From NCBI GenBank assembly GCA_030146905.1, contig JASLAV010000914.1, positions 1 through 14,295 on the forward strand: a stretch of 14,295 nucleotides of DNA. The letters run 5' to 3'. The stretch is from Lentzea sp. (GTDB lineage Bacteria; Actinomycetota; Actinomycetes; Mycobacteriales; Pseudonocardiaceae). Made by a program: the position numbers and the translations under genes. Below, one piece after another: positions 5,265-11,560 of this stretch; the stretch's first letter is position 1; each line of letters starts with the position of its first letter. Under the pieces are notes generated by a model. That model was not told the origin of the DNA. It ran no database searches and was given only the letters and a program-made list of their open reading frames with translations.

Positions 5265-7589
5265 CTACTTCGTCTTGAACAGTTTCACCGTCATCGACGT
5301 GCCGCTCTGGCGAACGACCCGCAGCCCGACACCGGCAGCGGGCAGCTTCACGCCCGCGTTCGGCTGTTCCGGGTACCAGAACTGCCGGGTGTCGTCGAAC
5401 ACCGGCTGGGCCGCCGCGCCGCGGACGTAGGACGCCTTGCCGTTGACGTGCAGCGTGAAGGAGTCCGACTTCTGCAGGGAGAACGGCGCGTCGTAGCCGC
5501 TGACCGCCGGGGACCAGCGCTGGCCCTCCAGGTTGTGCAGCGGTGCCGGGTTGGCGTCGACCGGCAGGATCAGGCCCTCACCGGGGTGCTCGCTGACGTT
5601 GTTGTCGAGGAAGCTCGTGTTCCACAACGAGACGAGCAGGCGGTCCTGGTACGGGAAGTGCTCCACGAAGTCGGGCTTGTCCGGGAAGCTGTAGCGGTAC
5701 GGGCCGGTCTTGTTGTACTTGCCGTACGACTCGTAGGTGCGGTTCGACGCGATGTAGAACTGGTCGAACGTCTTCGTCTCCTTGCCCTCGGTCGTGCGGA
5801 AGCCACGCGTGGTCCACAAGCCGGTGGTCTCGGCGCCGTCGGTGAGCACGGGTGCGCCGTCGGCGGTCACGGTGATCGAGTCGGCGAAGAACCCTCCCAG
5901 CGCGAGGGCACCGTCGGTCCGGTACGCCAGGCGCAGCTTTGTGGTCTTGCCCGCGTAGGCGTCCAGGTTCACGCTCAGGTCGACCCACTGCCCGCCGGAG
6001 GACGCGCTGAGCGCGGGCGCGTCAGCCGAGTCGCGCTGGAACGGTGCGCCGTTCGCGACGCCGTCGAGCTGCGTCCAGCTGCCGTCCTCGTTGGAAGCCT
6101 CGACGTAGAGGTAGTCGTAGTCGGCCTCGATGTCGTAGCGGGCCTTCATCGTCAGCGCCGCCGTGGTCCTGCCGCGCAGGTCGAGCGGGACGGTCATGGA
6201 GTGGTCGAGGTCGTTGCCCTTCTCGCTCCACCACATCCTGGTGCCCTCGAACGGAGCGCCGTAGTCGAACGACTTGGAGATGTCGGGCAGCACCACGACG
6301 AGGCCCTGTGCCTTCGCCGAGTTGTACTCGTGCGGGCCGAGCTCGAAGACGCGTTCCTGGCCGGCCACCGCGACCTCGTAGTCGAGCCAGCCGAGCTGCA
6401 GCTTGTCCCACGCGGAGAACTCGTTGGCGCGCTCACCCGGAGCCTCGCCCTGCGCGTTCACCCGGTTCTGGGCCATGATCGACCACCAGTTGACGCCGTT
6501 CGCGCCGCCGTTGGTGTCGTAGTGGTCCGGCAGGCCGAGGTCGTGGCCGTACTCGTGCGCGAAGACGCTGACGCCGCCGTTCTCCGGCTGCACGGTGTAG
6601 TCGCCGACCCAGACGCCGGTCTCCCCGATCTGCGCGCCGCCGAGCTTGTTGGTGCCGGGGCCGGTCGAGTAGTTCTTGAACGCGTACCCCCGGTGGCTCC
6701 ACAGCGCGTCCTCGCCCTGCAGCGGATCCCCGTCGGCCTGGTCGCCACCGGCGTGCACGATCTGGAAGTGGTCGACGTAGCCGTCGGGCTCGTTGAACTC
6801 GCCGTCGGCGTCGTGGTCGTAGCGGTCCCACTGGTCGTACTCGGCCAGCGAGGCCTTGATCTCCGCGGCGGTCCTGCCCGCGGCCTGCTGGTCGGCGACC
6901 CACTGCGTGACCGCGTCCTTGATCAGCTCACGCGAGTTGTCGCAGATGTTGTCGTTGCACGGGTAGCCGTTGCTGCGGCCGTAGCGGGCCTCGTTGTAGC
7001 GGAGCTTGACCCAGTCCGAGACGGTGCCGTCGACCGTGTACCGCCCGGAGGACTGCTTGTCGTAGAAGTTCGCGACGGAGTTGGCGTCCTTCGCGCGGGA
7101 GAAGTAGAGCTCCTGGAAGTACTGGCGGCTGAAGTCGGGGCGCCAGATCGTCGTGTTGTCCTTCGCCCTGTCGGGCTCGGGGATCTGGTTGTGCACGGGC
7201 CCGTCGAACCGCTGCGGCCCCGGCGTGTTCGGGTTGGTGTCGCGGTCGGGGTAGTCGGGGTGCCGCTCGTCGCCGAACTCCGCGAGGATGACGAAGATCT
7301 TGTCGGTCTTCTCCCGCTTGAGCTCGACGTACTGGTCCTCGCCCTTCTTCTTGCCGACCTTCGCGACGGTGCTGCTGCCCCGCTTCTCGGTCCTCGTCTC
7401 GCCGGTCAGCACGTCGGCCAGGGCCTGCTGCTTGAGCGCGCGGCGCTTGACCTCCAGCTCGTGCAGTTGCTCGTCGGACTGCCGCGCTTCCGGCTTCTCG
7501 GGCTGCGCGGGCGGTGTCGCGGTGGCCGGTGCGGCCAGCCCCGCGGTGATGAGCGCGAGCACCGCTGCTCCCGCCAGAACTCTTCTCAC
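5265..7589 (-). CDS. Secreted M6-family metalloprotease (immune inhibitor A type)
   Basis: This 774-residue extracellular zinc protease starts with a Sec signal peptide (MRR, hydrophobic LAGAAVLALITAGLA, probable cut after A-T-A near residue 24). A propeptide-like charged segment follows to about 90, then the catalytic domain. The zinc site is H345-E346-Y-G-H349-D-L-G-L-P-D355, with a Met-turn at W-S-I-M372, as in M6 peptidases. An EF-hand-like DHDADG loop (258-263), followed by PDGYVDHFQIVHAG, matches the calcium-binding region conserved in InhA. C211 and C216 may form a disulfide. The C-terminal half holds a beta-sandwich region (about 415-600) and a further domain. The start is GTG, with GAGAGGGGAA six bases upstream. 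InhA-type enzymes degrade host or environmental proteins; the substrate here is unknown. The deaminase gene follows at ten bases. Confidence 0.96.
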   Translation of the reverse strand: MRRVLAGAAVLALITAGLAAPATATPPAQPEKPEARQSDEQLHELEVKRRALKQQALADVLTGETRTEKRGSSTVAKVGKKKGEDQYVELKREKTDKIFVILAEFGDERHPDYPDRDTNPNTPGPQRFDGPVHNQIPEPDRAKDNTTIWRPDFSRQYFQELYFSRAKDANSVANFYDKQSSGRYTVDGTVSDWVKLRYNEARYGRSNGYPCNDNICDNSRELIKDAVTQWVADQQAAGRTAAEIKASLAEYDQWDRYDHDADGEFNEPDGYVDHFQIVHAGGDQADGDPLQGEDALWSHRGYAFKNYSTGPGTNKLGGAQIGETGVWVGDYTVQPENGGVSVFAHEYGHDLGLPDHYDTNGGANGVNWWSIMAQNRVNAQGEAPGERANEFSAWDKLQLGWLDYEVAVAGQERVFELGPHEYNSAKAQGLVVVLPDISKSFDYGAPFEGTRMWWSEKGNDLDHSMTVPLDLRGRTTAALTMKARYDIEADYDYLYVEASNEDGSWTQLDGVANGAPFQRDSADAPALSASSGGQWVDLSVNLDAYAGKTTKLRLAYRTDGALALGGFFADSITVTADGAPVLTDGAETTGLWTTRGFRTTEGKETKTFDQFYIASNRTYESYGKYNKTGPYRYSFPDKPDFVEHFPYQDRLLVSLWNTSFLDNNVSEHPGEGLILPVDANPAPLHNLEGQRWSPAVSGYDAPFSLQKSDSFTLHVNGKASYVRGAAAQPVFDDTRQFWYPEQPNAGVKLPAAGVGLRVVRQSGTSMTVKLFKTK

Positions 7590-7620
7590 TTGTCGTTCCC
7601 CTCTCGAAATCCCGGGGCGA

Positions 7621-7632
7621 CGCTACGTAGCG
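7621..7632. promoter_or_regulatory. Perfect 12-bp palindrome upstream of the M6 protease gene
   Basis: CGCTACGTAGCG reads the same on both strands and lies 32-43 bases upstream of the protease GTG. A weak -10-like TAGCGT on the minus strand falls within it. Position and symmetry suit an operator for a dimeric repressor or activator of the protease gene. No regulator gene is nearby, so the role is inferred. Confidence 0.4.
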
Positions 7633-7660
7633 GGCCTGCGGCTCGACACGTCCGAAAGTC

Positions 7661-7674
7661 TGGTGTGAGCACCA
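7661..7674. other. Small hairpin abutting the long palindrome
   Basis: TGGTG, the tetraloop TGAG, and CACCA form a 5-bp stem-loop that ends one base before the long foldback. It may be chance in GC-rich DNA, or part of the same regulatory region. Confidence 0.3.
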
Positions 7675-7675
7675 C

Positions 7676-7834
7676 GGCGTGTCCCGTGGGTCCGTTCGAT
7701 GAGAGTCACGGTCGAGAGTTCCGGAGGCGGTACCGCCGCGACGCCCTCATACCGGGCGTATTCGGGTGTTGCGGCGGTGCCGTCTCCGGGGCCCTCGGCC
7801 GCGACTATCGCGGACGAGACCCACGGGACACGCC
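7676..7834. repeat. 159-bp near-continuous palindrome (foldback): MITE-like element or structured leader
   Basis: The two halves mirror each other about base 7755 with no gaps. The outer 17 bases match perfectly: GGCGTGTCCCGTGGGTC at 7676-7692 and its reverse complement at 7818-7834. Further in, 7721-7739 pairs with 7771-7789 (17 of 19 Watson-Crick, 2 G-T), and 7741-7752 pairs with 7758-7769 around a 5-base loop. By my count, of 77 opposed positions 59 are Watson-Crick, 8 are G-T in the + strand and 10 are mismatched. Pairing stops abruptly at both ends. There is no open reading frame I believe in it and no clear target-site duplication. It separates the divergent protease and Nramp genes, and ends 76 bases before the transporter start. 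A non-autonomous transposable element or a transcribed hairpin both fit. Confidence 0.85.
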
Positions 7835-7841
7835 CCAGCTG

Positions 7842-7898
7842 TTGACCGATTGCCCGGTACGTCGGAAAGGTGGGGATTCCGTTCCCCGCGTGTTCGTC
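7842..7898 (+). promoter_or_regulatory. Leader of the Nramp-related gene with a TTGACC box and small hairpin
   Basis: TTGACC at 7842-7847 matches a -35 element, but I find no convincing -10 at 16-18 bases. GGGGA (7872-7876) and TCCCC (7883-7887) form a 5-bp stem-loop 11 bases before the ribosome site GGGAGG (7899-7904). I see no known metal riboswitch consensus here; the call is weak. Confidence 0.25.
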
Positions 7899-7910
7899 GG
7901 GAGGTCGACA

Positions 7911-9398
7911 GTGCCGTCGATGCAGATCGGAGTGAGCAGGCCGCCGCTGGACGTGGCGGACCTGCCGGAACCGGAGGAAGTCTTCAAGGTCCGCAAGCTG
8001 GGACCGCGGCAGATCGTCCAGTTCGTCATCGGCCCGAGCCTGATCGCGCTCGGCATATCCATCGGCAGCGGCGAGTGGCTGCTCGGCCCGCAGGCGGTCG
8101 GCAGGTTCGGCTTCGTCGGCATCGGCTGGGTCATCACCGTGTCGGCGCTGCTGCAGACGTTCTACAACGTGGAGATCGCCCGCTACGTCATGGCGACGGG
8201 CGAGGCACCGGTGGTCGGCTGGGGCCGCGTGCCACCGGGCTGGAAGTTCTGGGTACCGGTCTCGCTGGCGGTCTTCTACTTCGCGTTCCTCTTCGGCGGC
8301 TGGGCGGCGGGCGCGGGGCAGGGCCTCTTCGCGCTGTTCGCGGGCCGCGGCTACCGGCCGGACGAGATCGAGTACGTGCGACTGCTCGCGATCGGCCTGC
8401 TGGTCGTGGTCTTCCTGATCACGGCGAGCGCGCGCAAGGTCTCACGCGCGCTCGAACTGGTGAACTGGGGCCTCGTCGGCACGCTGCTGCTGGTCCTGAC
8501 CGTGGTGACGCTCGCGGTAGTGCCGTTCTCCGTGTGGTGGGAGGGGGTGCGCGGCCTGGTGACCCCGGCGGCACCTCCCGCCGGCATCACGGCCACCCAG
8601 CTGGGTGGTCTGGCCGGGTTCACCGCCCTCGCGTCCGGCCTGAACTGGTACGCGATGAGCCACTACCGCGACAAGGGCTACGGCATGGGCCATCGTGTCG
8701 GGTTCATCTCCGGCATGCGTGGTGGCAAGCAGGAGCTGCGCCCGGTCGGCGTGACCTTTGTGGACAGTCCCGCCAACGCTTCCCTGTGGAAGCGGTGGTA
8801 CCGGTTGCTGTTGATCGACCAGTGGGCGGTGTTCTTCGTCGGTGCGATGCTGGGCATGTTGCTGCCCACCGTGCTGATGGCGCATCTTGTGTCGGTGTCC
8901 GGGCAGCAGCCCACCGCTGCCAACGTCCCCACGTTCACCGCTGAGCAGCTCGGCGCTTTGTACGGGCAGGGCATGTTCTACCTGATGCTGATCGTCGGGG
9001 TGTTGGTGCTGTTCTCCACCCAGCTCGGGATCTTCGAGGCCTTGGTTCGGAACTTCACCGATGCCGTGCACGCTGTTTCACCTCGGTTGCGTGCTCGGAT
9101 CGACGAGGATCCGCGGCGGTTCTACTACCCGTTCATGTTGCTGGTGCTGGTTCTCATCTCCGGGGCCCTGCATCTCGCTCTGCCCGTGGAGTTGGTGCAG
9201 ATCTCGGCGAACATGTCCAATCTTGGGGCGTTGATGTTCCCGTTCGCGCTGATGTACCTGAATTCTCGGCTGCCTCGGGCCGCCCGGCCTCGGTGGTGGC
9301 ACTATTCGATCTTGGTGTTGAACGTTGTGTTCTTCGGGTTCTTCTTCGTCAACTTCGTTTACGAGTTCGTCAGCGGAGGGCCGTTGGTTCGGTTCTGA
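7911..9398 (+). CDS. Nramp-related transporter with non-canonical ion site (GSGE type)
   Basis: This 495-residue polytopic membrane protein has the Nramp/APC layout with about 11 hydrophobic segments. The first, IGPSLIALGISIGSGEWLLGPQAVGRFGF, aligns with the Nramp TM1 that normally contains D-P-G-N. Here the four positions are G52-S-G-E55. The segment expected to be TM6 reads ASGLNWYAMSHYRDKG (about 241-256) and lacks the M-P-H motif. Members annotated as 'Nramp family' with G-S-G-E exist, to my recollection, in actinobacteria and planctomycetes, but their substrate is not established. A cytoplasmic loop of about 50 residues after TM6 is rich in Gly/Lys/Arg. The GTG at 7911 is chosen because GGGAGG lies six bases upstream; an in-frame ATG at 7920 is too far from it. 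Leu TTG codons are absent in the first 300 codons and frequent after. Confidence 0.82.
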   Translation: MPSMQIGVSRPPLDVADLPEPEEVFKVRKLGPRQIVQFVIGPSLIALGISIGSGEWLLGPQAVGRFGFVGIGWVITVSALLQTFYNVEIARYVMATGEAPVVGWGRVPPGWKFWVPVSLAVFYFAFLFGGWAAGAGQGLFALFAGRGYRPDEIEYVRLLAIGLLVVVFLITASARKVSRALELVNWGLVGTLLLVLTVVTLAVVPFSVWWEGVRGLVTPAAPPAGITATQLGGLAGFTALASGLNWYAMSHYRDKGYGMGHRVGFISGMRGGKQELRPVGVTFVDSPANASLWKRWYRLLLIDQWAVFFVGAMLGMLLPTVLMAHLVSVSGQQPTAANVPTFTAEQLGALYGQGMFYLMLIVGVLVLFSTQLGIFEALVRNFTDAVHAVSPRLRARIDEDPRRFYYPFMLLVLVLISGALHLALPVELVQISANMSNLGALMFPFALMYLNSRLPRAARPRWWHYSILVLNVVFFGFFFVNFVYEFVSGGPLVRF

Positions 9399-9421
9399 GG
9401 TTGGGGTTCCGGTTTCGGGCG

Positions 9422-9436
9422 CGGGGCTCCGCCCCG
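9422..9436. terminator. Hairpin terminator after the Nramp-related gene
   Basis: CGGGGC, loop TCC, GCCCCG gives a 6-bp GC stem beginning 24 bases after the stop codon. The motif GGGGCTCCGCCCC is, from experience, very common after actinobacterial genes and acts like a T-less terminator; it may also count as a small extragenic repeat. Confidence 0.6.
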
Positions 9437-9649
9437 GACCCGCCAACTGATCAAGGACCGGCCAGCGCGGCGGGCGGGTTGATGGCACGCCAGTTGCTCA
9501 TCGCGGCCGCGCGTTGAGTAGATGGGGCGCGTTCGCCGTGGGGTGGGCTTGCCTTCCTGTCGCGACGCGCCGAACGCTGTCTCAGCGCGTTGCCAGGCGC
9601 CTCTCAGTTTCATGTGGCTTGATGGACGTACAGGACATAGGGAGGCATC

Positions 9650-9922
9650 TTGTTCGGCTTGGTCGGCTGGGTGATCGGGTGGATCTTGACGCTGTTCATC
9701 GTCGTGATGATCGGCCGGATGATCGTGGACTGGGCGGTCACCTTCCAGGCTCGCGGTGACTGGGTGTGGAAGGTGCGCCGGGTCACCCACGGCATCACCG
9801 AGCCCGTGTTGTCGCCGGTGCGCAAGGTTTTGCCGCCTGTGCGGTTCGGTGGGTTCGGGTTGGACCTGGCGTTCACCGTGGTGTTCATCGCCGCGCTGAT
9901 CCTGCGGTCGATCGTGTGGTGA
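9650..9922 (+). CDS. YggT family membrane protein
   Basis: This 90-residue protein has two hydrophobic segments, VGWVIGWILTLFIVVMIGRMIV (about 5-26) and LDLAFTVVFIAALILRSIV (about 71-89). They flank a basic loop with the family hallmark GITEPVLSPVRKVLPPVRFGG (about 48-68; typical form T-D-P-x-L-x-P-x-R+x-x-P). YggT/YlmG proteins are small inner-membrane proteins; in actinobacteria one copy usually sits beside sepF and wag31 in the division cluster. That context is absent here, so this is an orphan copy or paralogue. The start is TTG, with AGGGAGG four bases upstream (9639-9645), a strong site that justifies the rare codon. The last 38 bases overlap the 3' end of the convergent oxidase gene. 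Confidence 0.9.
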   Translation: MFGLVGWVIGWILTLFIVVMIGRMIVDWAVTFQARGDWVWKVRRVTHGITEPVLSPVRKVLPPVRFGGFGLDLAFTVVFIAALILRSIVW

Positions 9923-11438
9923 GCACGCCGGGGTTGAGCACTCCGGCGGGGTCCAGCGCGGCCTTGGCACCGGACAGGGCCGCGCTGAAGACGTCCGGGC
10001 GTTGGCGGGTGTACCAGGACATGTGGTCGCGGCCCACGGCGTGGTGGTGGGTGATGGTGCCGCCCGCGTTCAGCAGGGCCTCGGACACCGCCGCCTTGAT
10101 CTCGTCCCACTGGGAGGTCAGGCTGCCCCAGCGGCCCGGCGCGTAGATGCCGTAGTACGGCGCCGGGCCGTCCGGGTAGACGTGGGTGAAGCGGCACGTG
10201 ACCACTCCGATGCCGCAGATCTCGCGCAGCGCCGTGGTCGCGGCTTCCACCACCGAGGCGTGCAGTTCTTCGAAGCGGTCCCAGGTGCAGGCCGTCTCGA
10301 ACGTCTCGGTGATCATCGCGTGCTGCGCCATCGCGTCGCGTTGGTAGGGCATGCGCAGGAACGACTCCCGCCAGCGAGCGGACGCGCCCTCGGTCACCTC
10401 GCCGTCGCCGCAGAGTTCCAGGGCGCGGGCCAGTTGTGCGTCCACCGGGTGGTCCGCCGACTCGAAGGCCAGTACCAGCACGGACTGCGCCGACCCCGCG
10501 TTGAGGAACGCCTCCGCCGGGTCCAGCAGGCGGCAGTTCGCCGGGTGGAGGCCCGACTGCGCGATCAGGCGCGTCGCCTCCACCGCGCGGTCCCACGACG
10601 CGAACCGCACCGAGGCGCCCGCGCGGTGCACCGGCGGTGACTGCAGGCGCATCCACGCCTCGGTGATCACGCCCAGAGCGCCTTCCGAGCCCAGGAAGAG
10701 CCGGTCGGGGGACGGGCCCGCGCCTGAGCCCGGCAGCCTGCGCGACTCGCTGACCCCTGCCGGAGTGACGACCCGCAGCGACTCGGTCAGGTCGTCGATG
10801 TGCGTGTGGAGGGTGGCGTAGTGGCCGCCCGCGCGGGTTGCCAGCCAGCCGCCCAGCGTCGAGAACTCGAACGACTGCGGGAAGTGCCGCAGGGTGAGGC
10901 CGTGCGGTTTGAGCTGGGCCTCCAGTGACGGGCCCAGCACGCCGGCCTGGACGCGCGCGGCACGGCTCGTCGGGTCCACCTCCAGGACCTGGTCCAGGTT
11001 TCCCAGGTCCAGCGTCACCACTCGGTCGAGGTCGCGCGGTTCGACGCCGCCCACCACGGAGGTACCACCACCGAACGGGATGACGGCCGTGTCGTTGGCG
11101 GCGCACCAGTCCAGGACGTCGATGACGTCCTGCTCGGTGCGGGGGCGCGCGACGGCGTCCGGCAGCGGGCCGACGTCGCCGGCCAGGTTGCGGGTGACGT
11201 CGCGGTAGGCCTGGCCGCGGGCGTGGGTGAGCCGGTCGACGGGATCGGTGGAATAGAGGTCGCCCGGCGGTTCGATGCGCGGGTCCGGGAGGTCCAGTCG
11301 TGACGGGTCCGGTGGTGCGTGGAACGTCAGGTCCGCGTCCGGGAGCACGGCGCGGACGCGGTCGGCCAGCGCACGGCGTTCTTCCGGGGTGACGGCGTCC
11401 TCGACGGTGCCCCAGCCCCACCACGACCTCGTTGTCAT
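9885..11438 (-). CDS. FAD-binding oxidase, alkyl-DHAP synthase (AGPS)-like
   Basis: This 517-residue flavoprotein belongs to the vanillyl-alcohol-oxidase/AGPS superfamily. The FAD domain (about 90-265) has ARPRTEQDVIDVLDWC, the PP-loop PFGGGTSVVGGVEP (121-134), PHGLTLRHFPQSFEFSTLGGWLATRAGG (about 178-205) and LFLGSEGALGVITEAWMRL (247-265). The C-terminal cap ends with THHHAVG (HHH at 464-466), the triple-His feature of AGPS, and LDPAGVLNPGVL. AGPS makes ether lipids in eukaryotes by exchanging acyl for alkyl on DHAP. Actinobacterial homologues are common, and many probably oxidise other substrates, so I do not assign that reaction. The ATG at 11438 follows a -10-like TATGGT by eight bases, with no Shine-Dalgarno, suggesting near-leaderless expression. 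The 3' end runs 38 bases into yggT. Confidence 0.9.
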   Translation of the reverse strand: MTTRSWWGWGTVEDAVTPEERRALADRVRAVLPDADLTFHAPPDPSRLDLPDPRIEPPGDLYSTDPVDRLTHARGQAYRDVTRNLAGDVGPLPDAVARPRTEQDVIDVLDWCAANDTAVIPFGGGTSVVGGVEPRDLDRVVTLDLGNLDQVLEVDPTSRAARVQAGVLGPSLEAQLKPHGLTLRHFPQSFEFSTLGGWLATRAGGHYATLHTHIDDLTESLRVVTPAGVSESRRLPGSGAGPSPDRLFLGSEGALGVITEAWMRLQSPPVHRAGASVRFASWDRAVEATRLIAQSGLHPANCRLLDPAEAFLNAGSAQSVLVLAFESADHPVDAQLARALELCGDGEVTEGASARWRESFLRMPYQRDAMAQHAMITETFETACTWDRFEELHASVVEAATTALREICGIGVVTCRFTHVYPDGPAPYYGIYAPGRWGSLTSQWDEIKAAVSEALLNAGGTITHHHAVGRDHMSWYTRQRPDVFSAALSGAKAALDPAGVLNPGVLTTRSTAGSARR

Positions 11439-11446
11439 GGCGAGCA

Positions 11447-11452
11447 ACCATA
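11447..11452 (-). promoter_or_regulatory. Putative -10 element of the FAD oxidase gene
   Basis: On the minus strand TATGGT (TANNNT form) ends eight bases before the ATG. The 122-bp gap to the CHAT gene stop has no other strong signal that I see, and the gene lacks a ribosome site, so a leaderless transcript is plausible. No good -35 was found. Confidence 0.4.
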
Positions 11453-11560
11453 AGTGAAACGCCGATGTTCTGGAACGACCGGAGCACGAACGGGCAGGGG
11501 CGCTGCGGCCAGACCGCGCTGACGCTCCACAGCTCTTCGCCGAGGTGACCGCGGCCGGGC

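Noticed and set aside
7676..7834. Complete insertion sequence around the long palindrome
   Set aside because: There is no transposase frame within 159 bp, and no direct repeat of the target is visible at its ends.
5178..7910. A continuous + strand open frame of nearly 900 codons upstream of, and in frame with, the Nramp-related gene
   Set aside because: It is the antisense shadow of the M6 protease (Val/Arg/Leu-rich, no domains). The true gene starts at the GTG at 7911 with a ribosome site.
7842..7910. Manganese or other metal riboswitch before the Nramp-related gene
   Set aside because: No yybP-ykoY-type or other known conserved core can be seen; only a short 5-bp hairpin is present.
9482..9517. 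A + strand 11-codon frame (MARQLLIAAAR) as a leader peptide
   Set aside because: It is not placed directly ahead of a gene, shows no regulatory codon run or attenuator, and is easily expected by chance.
9610..11487. A 625-codon minus-strand frame overlapping the FAD oxidase
   Set aside because: It is Arg/Pro/Gly-rich with no recognisable domain; the overlapping frame contains the FAD-binding motifs.
11439..11560. Possible terminator or small gene between the CHAT and oxidase genes
   Set aside because: Only short 4-bp stems are found and no credible frame; apart from the -10-like TATGGT nothing stands out.
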